From Limnobaculum xujianqingii (GTDB lineage Bacteria; Pseudomonadota; Gammaproteobacteria; Enterobacterales; Enterobacteriaceae), in assembly GCF_013394855.1 (NCBI RefSeq), contig NZ_JABMLK010000002.1, positions 1,054,001-1,118,000 on the forward strand: a stretch of DNA of 64,000 nt, read 5' to 3'. The notes beneath the pieces are model-generated. The model was given only the letters and a program-made list of their open reading frames with translations, was not told the DNA's origin and ran no database searches. The position numbers and the translations under genes were made by a program. Below, piece by piece: positions 10,472-18,902 of this stretch (its first letter is position 1; every line of letters starts with the position of its first letter).

Positions 10472-11444
10472 AACCATTGCCGTCACTATGGGAGATCCGG
10501 CAGGGATCAGTCCGGAAATTATTATCAAAGCGCTGGCTGGCGGCAGTTTATCCGGTGCACCGGCAGTTGTGATTGGCTGTCTGCATACTTTACGTCGCGT
10601 GCAGGCATTGGGTATTGTTCCCGCAGTGGAACTGCGGGAGATTCAGCAGGTATCAGAAGCTCAATTCACGCCGGGAGTTATTCACGTTCTGAATGAACTA
10701 TTGGCAGATCCGGAAGCGCTGGTACCAGGTAAGGTTCAGCCGCAGGCGGGTGATTTAGCCTATCGTTGTATTAAACGTGCAACAGATCTGGCTCTGGCTG
10801 GAGAAGTACAGGCTATTGCTACCGCGCCATTGAATAAAGAAGCATTGCATTCAGCTGGTCATCTCTATCCGGGACATACCGAACTATTGGCTAAGCTGAC
10901 TAATACTCGTGATTACGCCATGGTGTTGTATACCGATACCCTGAAAGTGATCCATGTGACCACCCATATTGCACTGCGTAAATTCCTTGATACGTTAAAT
11001 CGCGACCGGGTTGAGACGGTGATTGGTATGGCTGATACCTTCTTAAGACGCGTTGGTTTTGATCATCCACGTATTGCCGTTGCTGGAGTAAACCCACATG
11101 CAGGAGAGAACGGCCTGTTTGGCGATGAAGAGATCAAAATATTAACTCCATCTATTGAAGCCATGAAAGCTAAAGGCATTGATGTTTACGGTCCTTGTGC
11201 ACCTGATACCGTATTTTTACAGGCTAATGAAGGTCGCTATGACATGGTGGTTGCCATGTATCACGATCAGGGGCATATACCGCTGAAGCTATTAGGTTTT
11301 CATGATGGGGTAAATATCACCGCCGGATTACCGTTTATTCGGACTTCCGCCGATCACGGTACCGCATTTGATATTGCGTGGACAGGTAAAGCCAAATCTG
11401 AGAGCATGGGAATATCCATAGAGTTAGCTCTGAAACTTGCCTGA
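10461..11444 (+). CDS. pdxA2: PdxA2, 4-phospho-D-threonate 3-dehydrogenase
   Basis: This 327-residue protein is in the PdxA dehydrogenase family (AVTMGDPAGISPEI at the start; metal-binding histidine motifs PGHTELLAKL, AMYHDQGHIPLK and SADHGTAFDIAW). PdxA proper acts in vitamin B6 synthesis on 4-phosphohydroxy-L-threonine. The paralogue PdxA2 oxidises and decarboxylates 4-phospho-D-threonate to dihydroxyacetone phosphate. Location directly after dtnK, with an 11-bp overlap, and before a DeoR-type regulator identifies this as the catabolic paralogue. The product feeds glycolysis. A biosynthetic role cannot be excluded from sequence alone. Confidence 0.88.
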   Translation: MGSKTIAVTMGDPAGISPEIIIKALAGGSLSGAPAVVIGCLHTLRRVQALGIVPAVELREIQQVSEAQFTPGVIHVLNELLADPEALVPGKVQPQAGDLAYRCIKRATDLALAGEVQAIATAPLNKEALHSAGHLYPGHTELLAKLTNTRDYAMVLYTDTLKVIHVTTHIALRKFLDTLNRDRVETVIGMADTFLRRVGFDHPRIAVAGVNPHAGENGLFGDEEIKILTPSIEAMKAKGIDVYGPCAPDTVFLQANEGRYDMVVAMYHDQGHIPLKLLGFHDGVNITAGLPFIRTSADHGTAFDIAWTGKAKSESMGISIELALKLA

Positions 11445-11456
11445 TATACGAGTGCC

Positions 11457-12215
11457 ATGAAAGGACAAAGCCGTCTGGACCAGATTATGGACTATTTAAA
11501 AAGTCATAATCTGGTCACCGTTGAACAGTTAGTTGCGGCGATTGATGCCTCACCGGCAACCATTCGTCGTGACCTGATTAAGCTGGATAAGCAGGGTGTG
11601 ATTATTCGTAGTCATGGTGGTGTGACTCTTGATCGCTTTATTCCCGACCAACCCACCACTAACGAAAAGATTCATCGTAACCAGCATGAGAAGCAAGCTA
11701 TTGCCCAGTATGCTGCCGGTATGGTGAAAGCCGGTGATTCCGTAGTGCTGGATGCCGGAACCACCATGATGGAGCTGGCGCGTCATTTGACTCATTTACC
11801 ATTGCGAGTGATCACCACCGACCTGCATATCGCGCTGTTTTTGTCTGCGTTTAAGCAAATCGAAGTGACCATTATTGGTGGCAGAATCGATGACAGTAGC
11901 CAGTCCTGTATTGGTGACCATGGTCGTCGACTGCTGAGAAATATCTATCCTGATGTAGCCTTTGTCAGCTGTAATTCCTGGAGTCTGGAGCGGGGTATTA
12001 CTACGCCAACGGAAGAAAAAGCGGGATTAAAGCAAGATTTAGCCGCCAATGGCCGCAAGCGAGTTTTACTGGCAGATAGCAGCAAATATGGTGCTTATTC
12101 GCTGTTTTGCGTAACACCACTCAATACGCTGACGGATATTGTCACCGACAAAGGATTAACGCCTGAGGTTCAGCATAAATTACGACAGCAGCCATTTGTA
12201 TTAAAGCTGGTGTAA
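11457..12215 (+). CDS. DeoR/GlpR-family transcriptional regulator of the threonate operon
   Basis: The 252-residue protein has a DeoR-type winged helix-turn-helix at residues 5-60 ([18 protein letters not shown], then RSHGGV). A DeoR C-terminal sensor domain follows, with [11 protein letters not shown] and the [10 protein letters not shown] stretch. Such regulators usually bind a phosphorylated intermediate of the pathway they control. It starts 12 bp after pdxA2 and is probably co-transcribed, giving autoregulation. The two TGATTA-N4-TAATCA sites upstream of the operon are its likely targets. A perfect 13-bp hairpin follows the gene. Confidence 0.9.
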   Translation: MKGQSRLDQIMDYLKSHNLVTVEQLVAAIDASPATIRRDLIKLDKQGVIIRSHGGVTLDRFIPDQPTTNEKIHRNQHEKQAIAQYAAGMVKAGDSVVLDAGTTMMELARHLTHLPLRVITTDLHIALFLSAFKQIEVTIIGGRIDDSSQSCIGDHGRRLLRNIYPDVAFVSCNSWSLERGITTPTEEKAGLKQDLAANGRKRVLLADSSKYGAYSLFCVTPLNTLTDIVTDKGLTPEVQHKLRQQPFVLKLV

Positions 12216-12217
12216 TC

Positions 12218-12250
12218 AGTGACTATTCTGTGTCAAACAGAATAGTCACT
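12218..12250 (+). terminator. Hairpin after the threonate operon
   Basis: AGTGACTATTCTG (12218-12230) pairs perfectly with CAGAATAGTCACT (12238-12250) around a 7-base loop. It begins three bases after the regulator stop. No clear T-run follows, so termination efficiency is uncertain. It lies between convergent genes. Confidence 0.6.
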
Positions 12251-12266
12251 ATCAATGCTATTTATC

Positions 12267-12545
12267 TCAGGCCCGAATATCCTGATATTCAGGGGTAGTA
12301 TCAAACTCATGTTTAGCGAAAGGGCATAACGGAATAATCTTCCGATGTTCGCCGCGCATCTTCTCCACGACTTTATATACCAGTTTCTTGCCTACACCCT
12401 GACCCTTTAGTTTTTCATCAACATAGGTATGGTCAATAATAGTCAGCTTCTCCCCGGTGGGAACAAAGGCCACCTCCGCCAGCATGTTGCCGTCTTTGTC
12501 ATTGACATAGAAACGATTTTCACCTTCAAGAATGTTAATTTCCAT
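12267..12545 (-). CDS. yjdJ: YjdJ-like GNAT N-acetyltransferase
   Basis: The 92-residue protein is a minimal GNAT-fold acyltransferase, like E. coli YjdJ (about 90 residues). It shows the beta-sheet start [14 protein letters not shown] and the acetyl-CoA loop [14 protein letters not shown]. An upstream in-frame ATG at 12590 would add 15 residues overlapping yjdI. I chose the ATG at 12545, one base after the yjdI stop, because it matches the family length. The substrate is unknown. It forms a two-gene unit with yjdI, as in E. coli. Confidence 0.85.
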   Translation of the reverse strand: MEINILEGENRFYVNDKDGNMLAEVAFVPTGEKLTIIDHTYVDEKLKGQGVGKKLVYKVVEKMRGEHRKIIPLCPFAKHEFDTTPEYQDIRA

Positions 12546-12546
12546 A

Positions 12547-12777
12547 CTATTTCTCTCTGTATTGCAGGGCACCGCTCGGGCAGGTATCAATCACGCGTTT
12601 AACTTCTTCGACGCTGGCATTATCCGGCATAATCCAGGGTTTGCGAGACAGTTTGAAAATGTTGGCATTTCCACGCACGCAGTTGCCTGAGTGCTGACAC
12701 ATGGTGGTATTAAAATAGACATCGATTTTTTCGCCGGTATAGCAGCGATAGCCTTTCTCTATTAGTTCATTGCTCAT
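12547..12777 (-). CDS. yjdI: YjdI-like small iron-sulfur protein
   Basis: This 76-residue protein has the YjdI pattern: [14 protein letters not shown] near residue 29, and [11 protein letters not shown] near the C-terminus. The cysteines resemble a divergent ferredoxin-like mono-cluster (4Fe-4S) site. Its partner is yjdJ, whose ATG lies one base after the stop. The biological role is unknown; electron transfer or cluster handling is an inference from the cysteine pattern. Confidence 0.85.
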   Translation of the reverse strand: MSNELIEKGYRCYTGEKIDVYFNTTMCQHSGNCVRGNANIFKLSRKPWIMPDNASVEEVKRVIDTCPSGALQYREK

Positions 12778-12870
12778 AAAATGCTCACTTAATTTATTGT
12801 GATTATCTTGCTACCTGTTAAGTATAGATAACTGTTTTAAAAAGGCATTAGGATTTATTCAGAAACAAAG

Positions 12871-12890
12871 AAGGGGCGAAATCGCCCCTT
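12871..12890 (-). terminator. Rho-independent terminator of yohC
   Basis: AAGGGGCGA and TCGCCCCTT form a perfect 9-bp GC-rich stem with a two-base spacer. Read on the minus strand, a TTCTTTG tract follows. It lies 18 bp after the yohC stop. Confidence 0.75.
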
Positions 12891-12908
12891 ACTGACAGAG
12901 GATGACGA

Positions 12909-13502
12909 TCACCAGAAGTGGGAGCCGTATCCCCACATTAATACCGTAATGGCTAATAAGGCTTCCAGCACCAGTATGCCTAAGGCCAGCGTTGAACTGG
13001 AGAAGATAAATCCTTCGCTACGATCGATATTCAGAAAAGTTGGGATACCTGAATAGAGCAGGTAGGCGCAATAACACAGGCCAATAATGCCTGCTAACAG
13101 ACAGAGCCATACTAATGGGTAGACTGCAACTAACCCGCTCAAAAACATAGGGGTCGCAGTGTAGCCAGCAAAAATGATACAGCGCTCAAGACTGGGAGAT
13201 TGAGCATAGCGACGAGCCATCAGATGGATAATCCTGCCGACAACGGCCACCGCAGCCAGCAACATGCCATAAAAGATAATGGCAATATAAGCGGCAGTGA
13301 ATAGCGATACCTTTACAGGAGGCTCATCACCAACCATCCAGCCAAACTGAGTAGTTCCTATAAATGAGCAGACAACAGGAACGGCTGCCAGAACCAGAAG
13401 ATTACGGGTATAGAGATGGGAAACGGTTTCCTTCTCTTGACTGATTTGTTGGAATTCACGGCCAGGATGGGCCAGAAGTCCCCATACATGATTGAACATC
13501 AT
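12909..13502 (-). CDS. yohC: YohC, Yip1-family inner membrane protein
   Basis: The 197-residue membrane protein matches E. coli YohC (195 residues). It has a cytoplasmic amphipathic start (HVWGLLAHPGREF) and about five membrane segments, including VPVVCSFIGTTQFGW and SGLVAVYPLVWLC. The Yip1 family is defined by fold, and the function is not established. GGAGGT lies five bases before the first of two adjacent ATGs. In E. coli, yohC also neighbours pbpG; here yedI lies between them. Confidence 0.92.
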   Translation of the reverse strand: MMFNHVWGLLAHPGREFQQISQEKETVSHLYTRNLLVLAAVPVVCSFIGTTQFGWMVGDEPPVKVSLFTAAYIAIIFYGMLLAAVAVVGRIIHLMARRYAQSPSLERCIIFAGYTATPMFLSGLVAVYPLVWLCLLAGIIGLCYCAYLLYSGIPTFLNIDRSEGFIFSSSTLALGILVLEALLAITVLMWGYGSHFW

Positions 13503-13643
13503 ATGACACCTCCGAGCTTACTGAAAACTCTGTCAGGTAAGATAGCCAGTCTGAGCATTCAGGTTTCTTCTACGGTCACTTGTTAAGTATATAAACCGGG
13601 AGATGAAATGGTGGGGGTGTGGGGAATAATTGTATTTCAAATC

Positions 13644-13676
13644 TTATCAACCAGCCGGGAGACGGCAGGTTGATAA
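13644..13676 (-). terminator. Hairpin downstream of yedI
   Basis: TTATCAACC (13644-13652) pairs with GGTTGATAA (13668-13676), with an inner GCC/GGC pair. It lies just after the yedI stop at 13685. Only a weak T-rich stretch follows on the minus strand. Confidence 0.45.
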
Positions 13677-13684
13677 CAGAAGGA

Positions 13685-14626
13685 TCAGCTTGCTTTTTCA
13701 GCGTTTTTCTTTGGCTTAAGTTTGCCAAGCAGTGTAACTACCAGTAACACCACGGCACCGGCAACAACGCCAAACAGCATATTGAGAACGGTAGGAGTCA
13801 GCATATTTAGAATGCTGCCAACGGTTGGTAAAGTTAATACTGAAACTGATGCGCCCTCAATAAGGTGGTGAATCATCGGTAATCCATGGGTAAGAATACC
13901 GCCGCCCACCATAAACATTGCCGCTGTACCAACGATGGATAAGGTTTTCATCAGATAAGGGGTAACATTAACCAGACCATTGCCAATTAAGCGGGCAATA
14001 CTGGCCTTTTTACGGCTCAGATAGAAACCCACATCATCCAGTCTGACAATACCCGCGACTAAACCGTAAACACCAACTGTCATCACAATAGCAATGCCGG
14101 ACATCACCAGAACCTGTTGTAAAAAACCGGTATGTGCAACGGTGCCCAGAGTAATAGCAATGATTTCTGCGGATAAAATAAAGTCGGTTCTGATGGCGCC
14201 TTTAATCTTTTGCGTCTCATAGGTAGCAATTTCTTCAGGGGACAGGGCTGGCGTCTCCTGATGCTCACTTTCTGTACTGGCTGTTTTAGGATGTAGAAAC
14301 TTATGGGCTAACTTCTCAAAACCTTCATAACAAAGGAAAGCACCACCGACCATCAGCAACGGAGTTACCGCCCAGGGGATAAAGGCACTGATTGCCAACG
14401 CTAATGGCACCAGAATCAATTTATTCAAAAATGACCCTTTGGCTACGGCCCAGACTACCGGTAATTCTCTGTCTGCCCGAACGCCGCTTACCTGTTGTGC
14501 ATTGAGCGCTAAATCATCACCCAGTACACCAGAGGTTTTTTTTGCGGCGACCTTGGTCATTAGTGCAACGTCATCCAGAACAGCTGCAATATCATCTAAT
14601 AATGCGAGTAAACTACTTCCTGCCAA
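13685..14626 (-). CDS. yedI: YedI-like inner membrane protein (DUF808)
   Basis: The 313-residue protein belongs to the DUF808/YedI family (E. coli YedI about 305 residues). It opens with [18 protein letters not shown] and [20 protein letters not shown], the conserved family start, then has several membrane helices and ends with a lysine-rich tail. The function is unknown. It stands between yohC and pbpG, a position it does not occupy in E. coli, so a local rearrangement is likely. Confidence 0.92.
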   Translation of the reverse strand: MAGSSLLALLDDIAAVLDDVALMTKVAAKKTSGVLGDDLALNAQQVSGVRADRELPVVWAVAKGSFLNKLILVPLALAISAFIPWAVTPLLMVGGAFLCYEGFEKLAHKFLHPKTASTESEHQETPALSPEEIATYETQKIKGAIRTDFILSAEIIAITLGTVAHTGFLQQVLVMSGIAIVMTVGVYGLVAGIVRLDDVGFYLSRKKASIARLIGNGLVNVTPYLMKTLSIVGTAAMFMVGGGILTHGLPMIHHLIEGASVSVLTLPTVGSILNMLTPTVLNMLFGVVAGAVVLLVVTLLGKLKPKKNAEKAS

Positions 14627-14728
14627 TTTAAAAACTCCTGCAAAAAGGGAATCAAAGTGTCCTTACTGATAATGGAGGCAAAGCTTACCTGATGGGATGT
14701 TGGCTGCCTACAGAAAACTTCCAGACTA

Positions 14729-15655
14729 CTACCTTTGAGTAGTCTCCAGAGACTTCTGTTTTTTATAATTCTTCGCGGCGGCAGGCACTGGCGGAGCCTC
14801 TCCGGTTTCCATCCATTTGCGTAAACGGTTTGCGTCGGCAAAATGAGTGTATTTACCAAATGCGTCCAGAACGACTAAGGTCACATCCCGATTAGCAATG
14901 GTGGTGCGCATCGCCAGACAATGCCCGGCTTTGTTGGTAAATCCGGTTTTAGTGAGTTGAATATCCCAGTCGCCTTTTTTTACCAGATAATTGGTATTAC
15001 GGAAATCCAGGGTGTAAAGCGGGTTCTGGAAGGTGACGGTTTTTTCCTGCGTGGTGCTTAACTGACTAAGCAGAGGGTAGCGCTGAGAAGCAAAAAGTAA
15101 TTTTGTCAGGTCGCTGGCAGTCGAGACATTCTGTTCAGACAGCCCCGTAGGTTCGACATAGTGGGTATGGGTCATACCCAATGCTTGTGCCTTATCATTC
15201 ATTGCCTGAATGAAAGCATGATAACCACCAGGGTAGTTATGGGCTAATGCCGCCGCTGCCCGGTTTTCCGATGACATCAACGCCAGCAGCAGCATATCTT
15301 CACGGGAGATTTTACTACCCACTTTGACTCGAGAGTAAACGCCTTCCAGCTCATGGGTTTGACTGATCGTCACTGGAATAACTTCAGATAATAGTAGCTG
15401 TTTGTCCAGGACTACCATCGCTGTCATTAGCTTGGTAATTGATGCAATAGGAACCACTTTATTTGGCGCAGCAGAATAAATCACCTGACGATTCTTCATA
15501 TCAATCACTAAAGCACTACCGGAGGCAATTTCAGGTTGAGACAAAACGGCTGGTACTGTAGATGATTGCGAATTGGCCAAAGCTTGAGGTAATGAGATTG
15601 TACCAATAGAGCACAACAATAAACCTAACAGGGAATAACGAAATTTTATGCGCAT
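14729..15655 (-). CDS. pbpG: PBP7-type D-alanyl-D-alanine endopeptidase, copy 1
   Basis: This periplasmic penicillin-binding protein of the S11 peptidase family cuts D-Ala-mDAP cross-links in peptidoglycan. From the ATG at 15655 it has 308 residues; a TTG three codons earlier is less likely. The signal peptide ends near QALANS. The active-site motifs are SITK (nucleophile Ser72), SSEN and KTGFT, in the usual order. It is closely similar to the gene directly upstream (15827-16744), so the two form a tandem duplication. The C-terminal tails, rich in Lys and Gln, are the most divergent part. Confidence 0.93.
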   Translation of the reverse strand: MRIKFRYSLLGLLLCSIGTISLPQALANSQSSTVPAVLSQPEIASGSALVIDMKNRQVIYSAAPNKVVPIASITKLMTAMVVLDKQLLLSEVIPVTISQTHELEGVYSRVKVGSKISREDMLLLALMSSENRAAAALAHNYPGGYHAFIQAMNDKAQALGMTHTHYVEPTGLSEQNVSTASDLTKLLFASQRYPLLSQLSTTQEKTVTFQNPLYTLDFRNTNYLVKKGDWDIQLTKTGFTNKAGHCLAMRTTIANRDVTLVVLDAFGKYTHFADANRLRKWMETGEAPPVPAAAKNYKKQKSLETTQR

Positions 15656-15771
15656 AGTGACCAATATTATTTCAGAGAAAGGGTTGGGATGATGTTAATT
15701 GTGGCAAGTATAAATGAGGTTATTGTTTTTCGCCTATGGGGTGATATGTAATTAATTGTTTTAAACCCAAA

Positions 15772-15811
15772 GCATAAAGGCTGGGTTGAATAATCAAACC
15801 AGCCTTTATGC
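15772..15811 (-). terminator. Terminator between the two pbpG copies
   Basis: GCATAAAGGCTGG (15772-15784) and CCAGCCTTTATGC (15799-15811) form a 13-bp perfect stem. On the minus strand the stem is followed by a short T/G-rich tract. The upstream copy is therefore probably terminated and the two copies separately transcribed. Confidence 0.7.
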
Positions 15812-15826
15812 ATTTAAATAATAATA

Positions 15827-16744
15827 TTACCCCTGACGAACCTTCTGTTTTTTAGTGTTTTTACTGGCATCAGCAACCGGTAGCGACGGGGTAGTTTCTA
15901 TCCAACTACGTAGTCGGTTAGCGTCAGCAAAATGGGTATATTTGCCATAGGCATCTAACATCACTAATGCCACTTCCCGATTACCAATAACGGTGCGCAT
16001 TGTCAGACAGCGGCCTGCTTTATTAGTAAAACCAGTTTTAGTTAACTGAATGCTCCAGTCATGGTCACGAATCAGATGGTTAGTATTGCGAAACTCAAGG
16101 GCATAGCGTGGGTTTTCAAAAGAAACCATTTTCTCCGGAGTGGTGCTAAGCTGGCTAAGCAGAGGGTATTTTTTTGTCGCCATAACCAGTTTGCTGAGAT
16201 CACGGGCGGTTGACACATTCTTCTCTGATAATCCGGTAGGCTCTACATAACGAGTGTGAGTCATTCCCAGCGATTTAGCCTTTGCATTCATTGCACGAAT
16301 AAATGCTTTATAACCACCAGGATAATTGTGCGCCAGACTGGCAGCTGCACGATTTTCCGATGACATCAATGCCAACAGCAGCATATCTTTACGGGTAATT
16401 TCACTACCCACCTTAACTCTGGAGTAAACCCCTTTTAATTCAGCGGTTTGATTTATTCTGACCGGAATAACCTGAGTTAACGGCTGCTTAGCATCGAGAA
16501 CTACCATGGCAGTCATTAACTTTGTAATAGAAGCAATCGGAACAACTTTATCCGGATTGGTGGCATAAATAACCTTACGGGTATTTATATCTACAACCAG
16601 CGCGCTTTGGGACGAAAGACCTATTTGTGGTGATGAAGCTGTTGATGCTGCTTTATTGCTTTTAGCCATGGCCTCGGGCATTGCCACGACGCTGGAAGAC
16701 AGGATGAGCAGGCTCAATAAAGAAAATCGAATTTTTTTTTGCAT
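15827..16744 (-). CDS. pbpG: PBP7-type D-alanyl-D-alanine endopeptidase, copy 2
   Basis: The 305-residue paralogue of the neighbouring copy has a signal peptide (cleavage near AMAKSN), SITK with Ser72 and Lys75, SSEN at 129-131 and KTG at 236-238. All catalytic residues are intact, so both copies should be active endopeptidases. E. coli has a single pbpG near yohC and dusC. The position between the other copy and the fimbrial operon fits duplication in place followed by divergence. A Ser/Ala/Thr-rich linker follows the signal sequence (residues 28-40). Confidence 0.93.
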   Translation of the reverse strand: MQKKIRFSLLSLLILSSSVVAMPEAMAKSNKAASTASSPQIGLSSQSALVVDINTRKVIYATNPDKVVPIASITKLMTAMVVLDAKQPLTQVIPVRINQTAELKGVYSRVKVGSEITRKDMLLLALMSSENRAAASLAHNYPGGYKAFIRAMNAKAKSLGMTHTRYVEPTGLSEKNVSTARDLSKLVMATKKYPLLSQLSTTPEKMVSFENPRYALEFRNTNHLIRDHDWSIQLTKTGFTNKAGRCLTMRTVIGNREVALVMLDAYGKYTHFADANRLRSWIETTPSLPVADASKNTKKQKVRQG

Positions 16745-17482
16745 AGTTTGCTGACTTCCATTGAGTTATCGGTATAGAACAGGATGTTCTGCTGCTGAAA
16801 TTATAATTTATAGTTATGCAATTCGCACAGGCAATTTGTGGCATATCGACATAATAAAAGGGCAGTTATTTGTAAAAAAATGTATGCGTGTACTTTTAGG
16901 AAATATCATCCTTTAAGCATAATTAAGTTGTTAACAGCATCAGAGACAACCTTCATATATTTAGTCTTATCCAATTTGAAAACAAGGAAGGGTTTTATTT
17001 AAGGATTAATGAGATTCATTAAGCATGATCTTTTATTATTTTTTTGCAATTTCTTATTAATTTTAAGTAATTGAAAATTTAATTTAAATGTTAATAAATT
17101 AATATTCTTCTTTATTTTAATTTAAATTATTTAATGTACGCTTTTTATTAAATAAATCTGAGTTATAAAGCGTTGCATTTATTTTTTTATTAATATGTAT
17201 TTAGTTGTTTTTGAATCTTATTTTTTCTGTTTTTTCATTTTTTCTTATTAAATATCAGTCCTGTATTGGAATGTTTGTGATATTGACTTGAATGTGATGA
17301 ATGACTGATTATGGCGGTATTCAAAGAGACATGGGGTGTGTGGTTTCGTTTTTTTGAATATGGTTTTTATTTTGGTTGCTTAGTTTTTATAAGTGTTTAT
17401 TTAAATAATTAGTTATGGATTTTTGGGCGATATAAATCATCACTCTTTAATTCTGAATGTAATAATGGATTAGGACATTGAT
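16745..17482. other. AT-rich intergenic region upstream of the fimbrial operon
   Basis: These 738 bp contain long A/T runs and no plausible coding ORF. Base composition differs clearly from the flanking genes, as expected for H-NS-bound fimbrial control regions. A possible promoter lies at 17283-17311. I looked for paired inverted repeats that would flank an invertible switch and saw none that stood out from the background of A/T-rich repeats. Confidence 0.6.
17283..17311 (+). promoter_or_regulatory. Candidate promoter of the fimbrial operon
   Basis: TTGACT is followed after 17 bases by TGATTA. The -35 box is good and the -10 box weak. It lies about 170 bp before the major subunit ATG. In DNA this AT-rich, chance matches are common. 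Confidence 0.3.
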
Positions 17483-18016
17483 ATGAAAGTTGAAATTAAA
17501 AAAGTATTACTGATTGCTGCACTGCTGACTGCAATTCCATCATCAGTTATGGCTGGAACTATTACTTTTAAAGGTAAAGTTATCGATGCTGGCTGTACAG
17601 TTGATGTTGATGGTAATACCGACGAGACGATTGATTTAGGTTCAACACCTAAAGGTGATTTGACTAGTGCTGGTGTGACTGGTGCACCAAAATCTTTCGT
17701 TATCAATTTAAAAGGTTGTCCGGTAGCTGGAACAGGTGTTCCAACAATGGCATACGTTAAATTTAGTGGTACCACCGATGGTAAAAACTCTTATTTTAAA
17801 AATAGCATAACAACAGGTGCTACTAACGTTGCCGTATTGCTGAAAGACGAAGCGGGTAACGAAATTGTCAACAACGATGGCAATGAGGCGATCGCTATTC
17901 CAACTACGGGTGGCGATATTGCGGTGAACTACACAGCACGTTTAGTTGCTACCGCTACCGGCGTTACATCAGGTGACGTTCAATCTGTGGTTACTTATAC
18001 CGTTAGCTATAACTAA
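17483..18016 (+). CDS. Major fimbrial subunit (type 1 pilin family)
   Basis: The 177-residue precursor has a Sec signal peptide (MKVEIKKVLLIAALLTA, cleavage after VMA). The mature pilin has the two disulfide cysteines of the family (DAGCTVD and LKGCPV) and ends with the beta-strand VVTYTVSYN. It would polymerise outside the outer membrane by donor-strand exchange, delivered by the downstream chaperone and usher. AGGA lies eight bases upstream of the ATG. Being first in the operon, with a strong hairpin after it, fits higher expression of this subunit. I could not assign it to a named fimbrial type. Confidence 0.9.
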   Translation: MKVEIKKVLLIAALLTAIPSSVMAGTITFKGKVIDAGCTVDVDGNTDETIDLGSTPKGDLTSAGVTGAPKSFVINLKGCPVAGTGVPTMAYVKFSGTTDGKNSYFKNSITTGATNVAVLLKDEAGNEIVNNDGNEAIAIPTTGGDIAVNYTARLVATATGVTSGDVQSVVTYTVSYN

Positions 18017-18033
18017 TCACCCGTTGATACCTA

Positions 18034-18068
18034 CAGTTTTGGGCCAGATTACCTCTGGTTCAAAACTG
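18034..18068 (+). promoter_or_regulatory. Intercistronic hairpin after the major pilin gene
   Basis: CAGTTTTG pairs with CAAAACTG, and inside it CCAGA pairs with TCTGG. No T-run follows. Hairpins at this place in fimbrial operons commonly stabilise the pilin mRNA and lower distal gene expression. Confidence 0.55.
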
Positions 18069-18118
18069 CTTCTAATCTGAAGTTCACTCAGTTTCTATAG
18101 ATATAAAAGGATTTAATG

Positions 18119-18805
18119 ATGAAATCATTATGGATGTCTGTATTTTTTTCTTTGCTTATGACTACTGTTTTTCCGGCAAGTGCCAGCGTAGTTATTGGTG
18201 GAACTCGCGTAGTTTTTGATGGCAGTAAGAAAGAAACCTCCGTGTCATTAGAGAACAAAGATAATGTCGCTAATTTGGTTCAGTCCTGGATTACTCCTGC
18301 GGATGCAGATACACCCAGCAAAGATGCCATTATCATTACGCCACCGCTATTTCGGTTAGATGCCGGTGATAAAAATGTATTGCGTATCGTTCGTTCAGGA
18401 ATGCCAATGCCAGAAGATCGTGAGTCGATGTATTGGCTGAACGTGAAAGGTATTCCATCTACGGCAAAAGCTTCATCAAGCAATTCTCTACAAATTGCCG
18501 TTAATTCACGAGTCAAACTGATTTATCGCCCGGCAAACCTGCAAGATACTCTGCCTGAATCATTAACTCAGCAACTGGTATGGGGAAAGAGCGGTAACAA
18601 TATCACCGTAAATAACCCAACGCCGTACTACATGAACTTTGCCCAAATTAAAGTTAATGGCAAAGAGATTCCCGAAGTGACTTATGTTGCGCCTTGCTCT
18701 CAGGCTGTTTTTTCATTACGCCAAAATGCAAGTAGTGGAAAAGTGACATGGCGAATTCTGAATGATTTCGGCATGGCCGGCGCGGAGCATTCAGCCAGTT
18801 TCTAA
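18119..18805 (+). CDS. Periplasmic fimbrial chaperone (PapD/FimC family)
   Basis: The protein has two immunoglobulin-like domains and a signal peptide ending near ASAS. It shows GGTRVVFDG with the conserved subunit-anchoring Arg, the ESMYWLNVKGIPS strand after a short F1-G1 loop (FGS subgroup), and SRVKLIYRP with the conserved Lys. It caps pilin subunits in the periplasm and hands them to the usher. Two adjacent ATGs are possible (18116 and 18119); the second has better spacing from AAGGA. The gene follows the pilin after 100 bp. Confidence 0.92.
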   Translation: MKSLWMSVFFSLLMTTVFPASASVVIGGTRVVFDGSKKETSVSLENKDNVANLVQSWITPADADTPSKDAIIITPPLFRLDAGDKNVLRIVRSGMPMPEDRESMYWLNVKGIPSTAKASSSNSLQIAVNSRVKLIYRPANLQDTLPESLTQQLVWGKSGNNITVNNPTPYYMNFAQIKVNGKEIPEVTYVAPCSQAVFSLRQNASSGKVTWRILNDFGMAGAEHSASF

Positions 18806-18902
18806 TTTGCATTCTGTTTGTAATGCCGTGATGTGGCTTAAAGGATTAGTTCACCCACATCGTGCTCAGGGATTGATAGAAACAGTTAATGGTGTAAGCA
18901 AG

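Noticed and set aside
16861..17460. Invertible promoter element upstream of the fimbrial operon
   Set aside because: I found no paired inverted repeats of fim-switch type and no recombinase gene nearby.
18762..18902. 47-codon N-terminal extension of the usher
   Set aside because: It overlaps the chaperone gene and lacks a signal peptide, whereas the ATG at 18903 directly precedes one.
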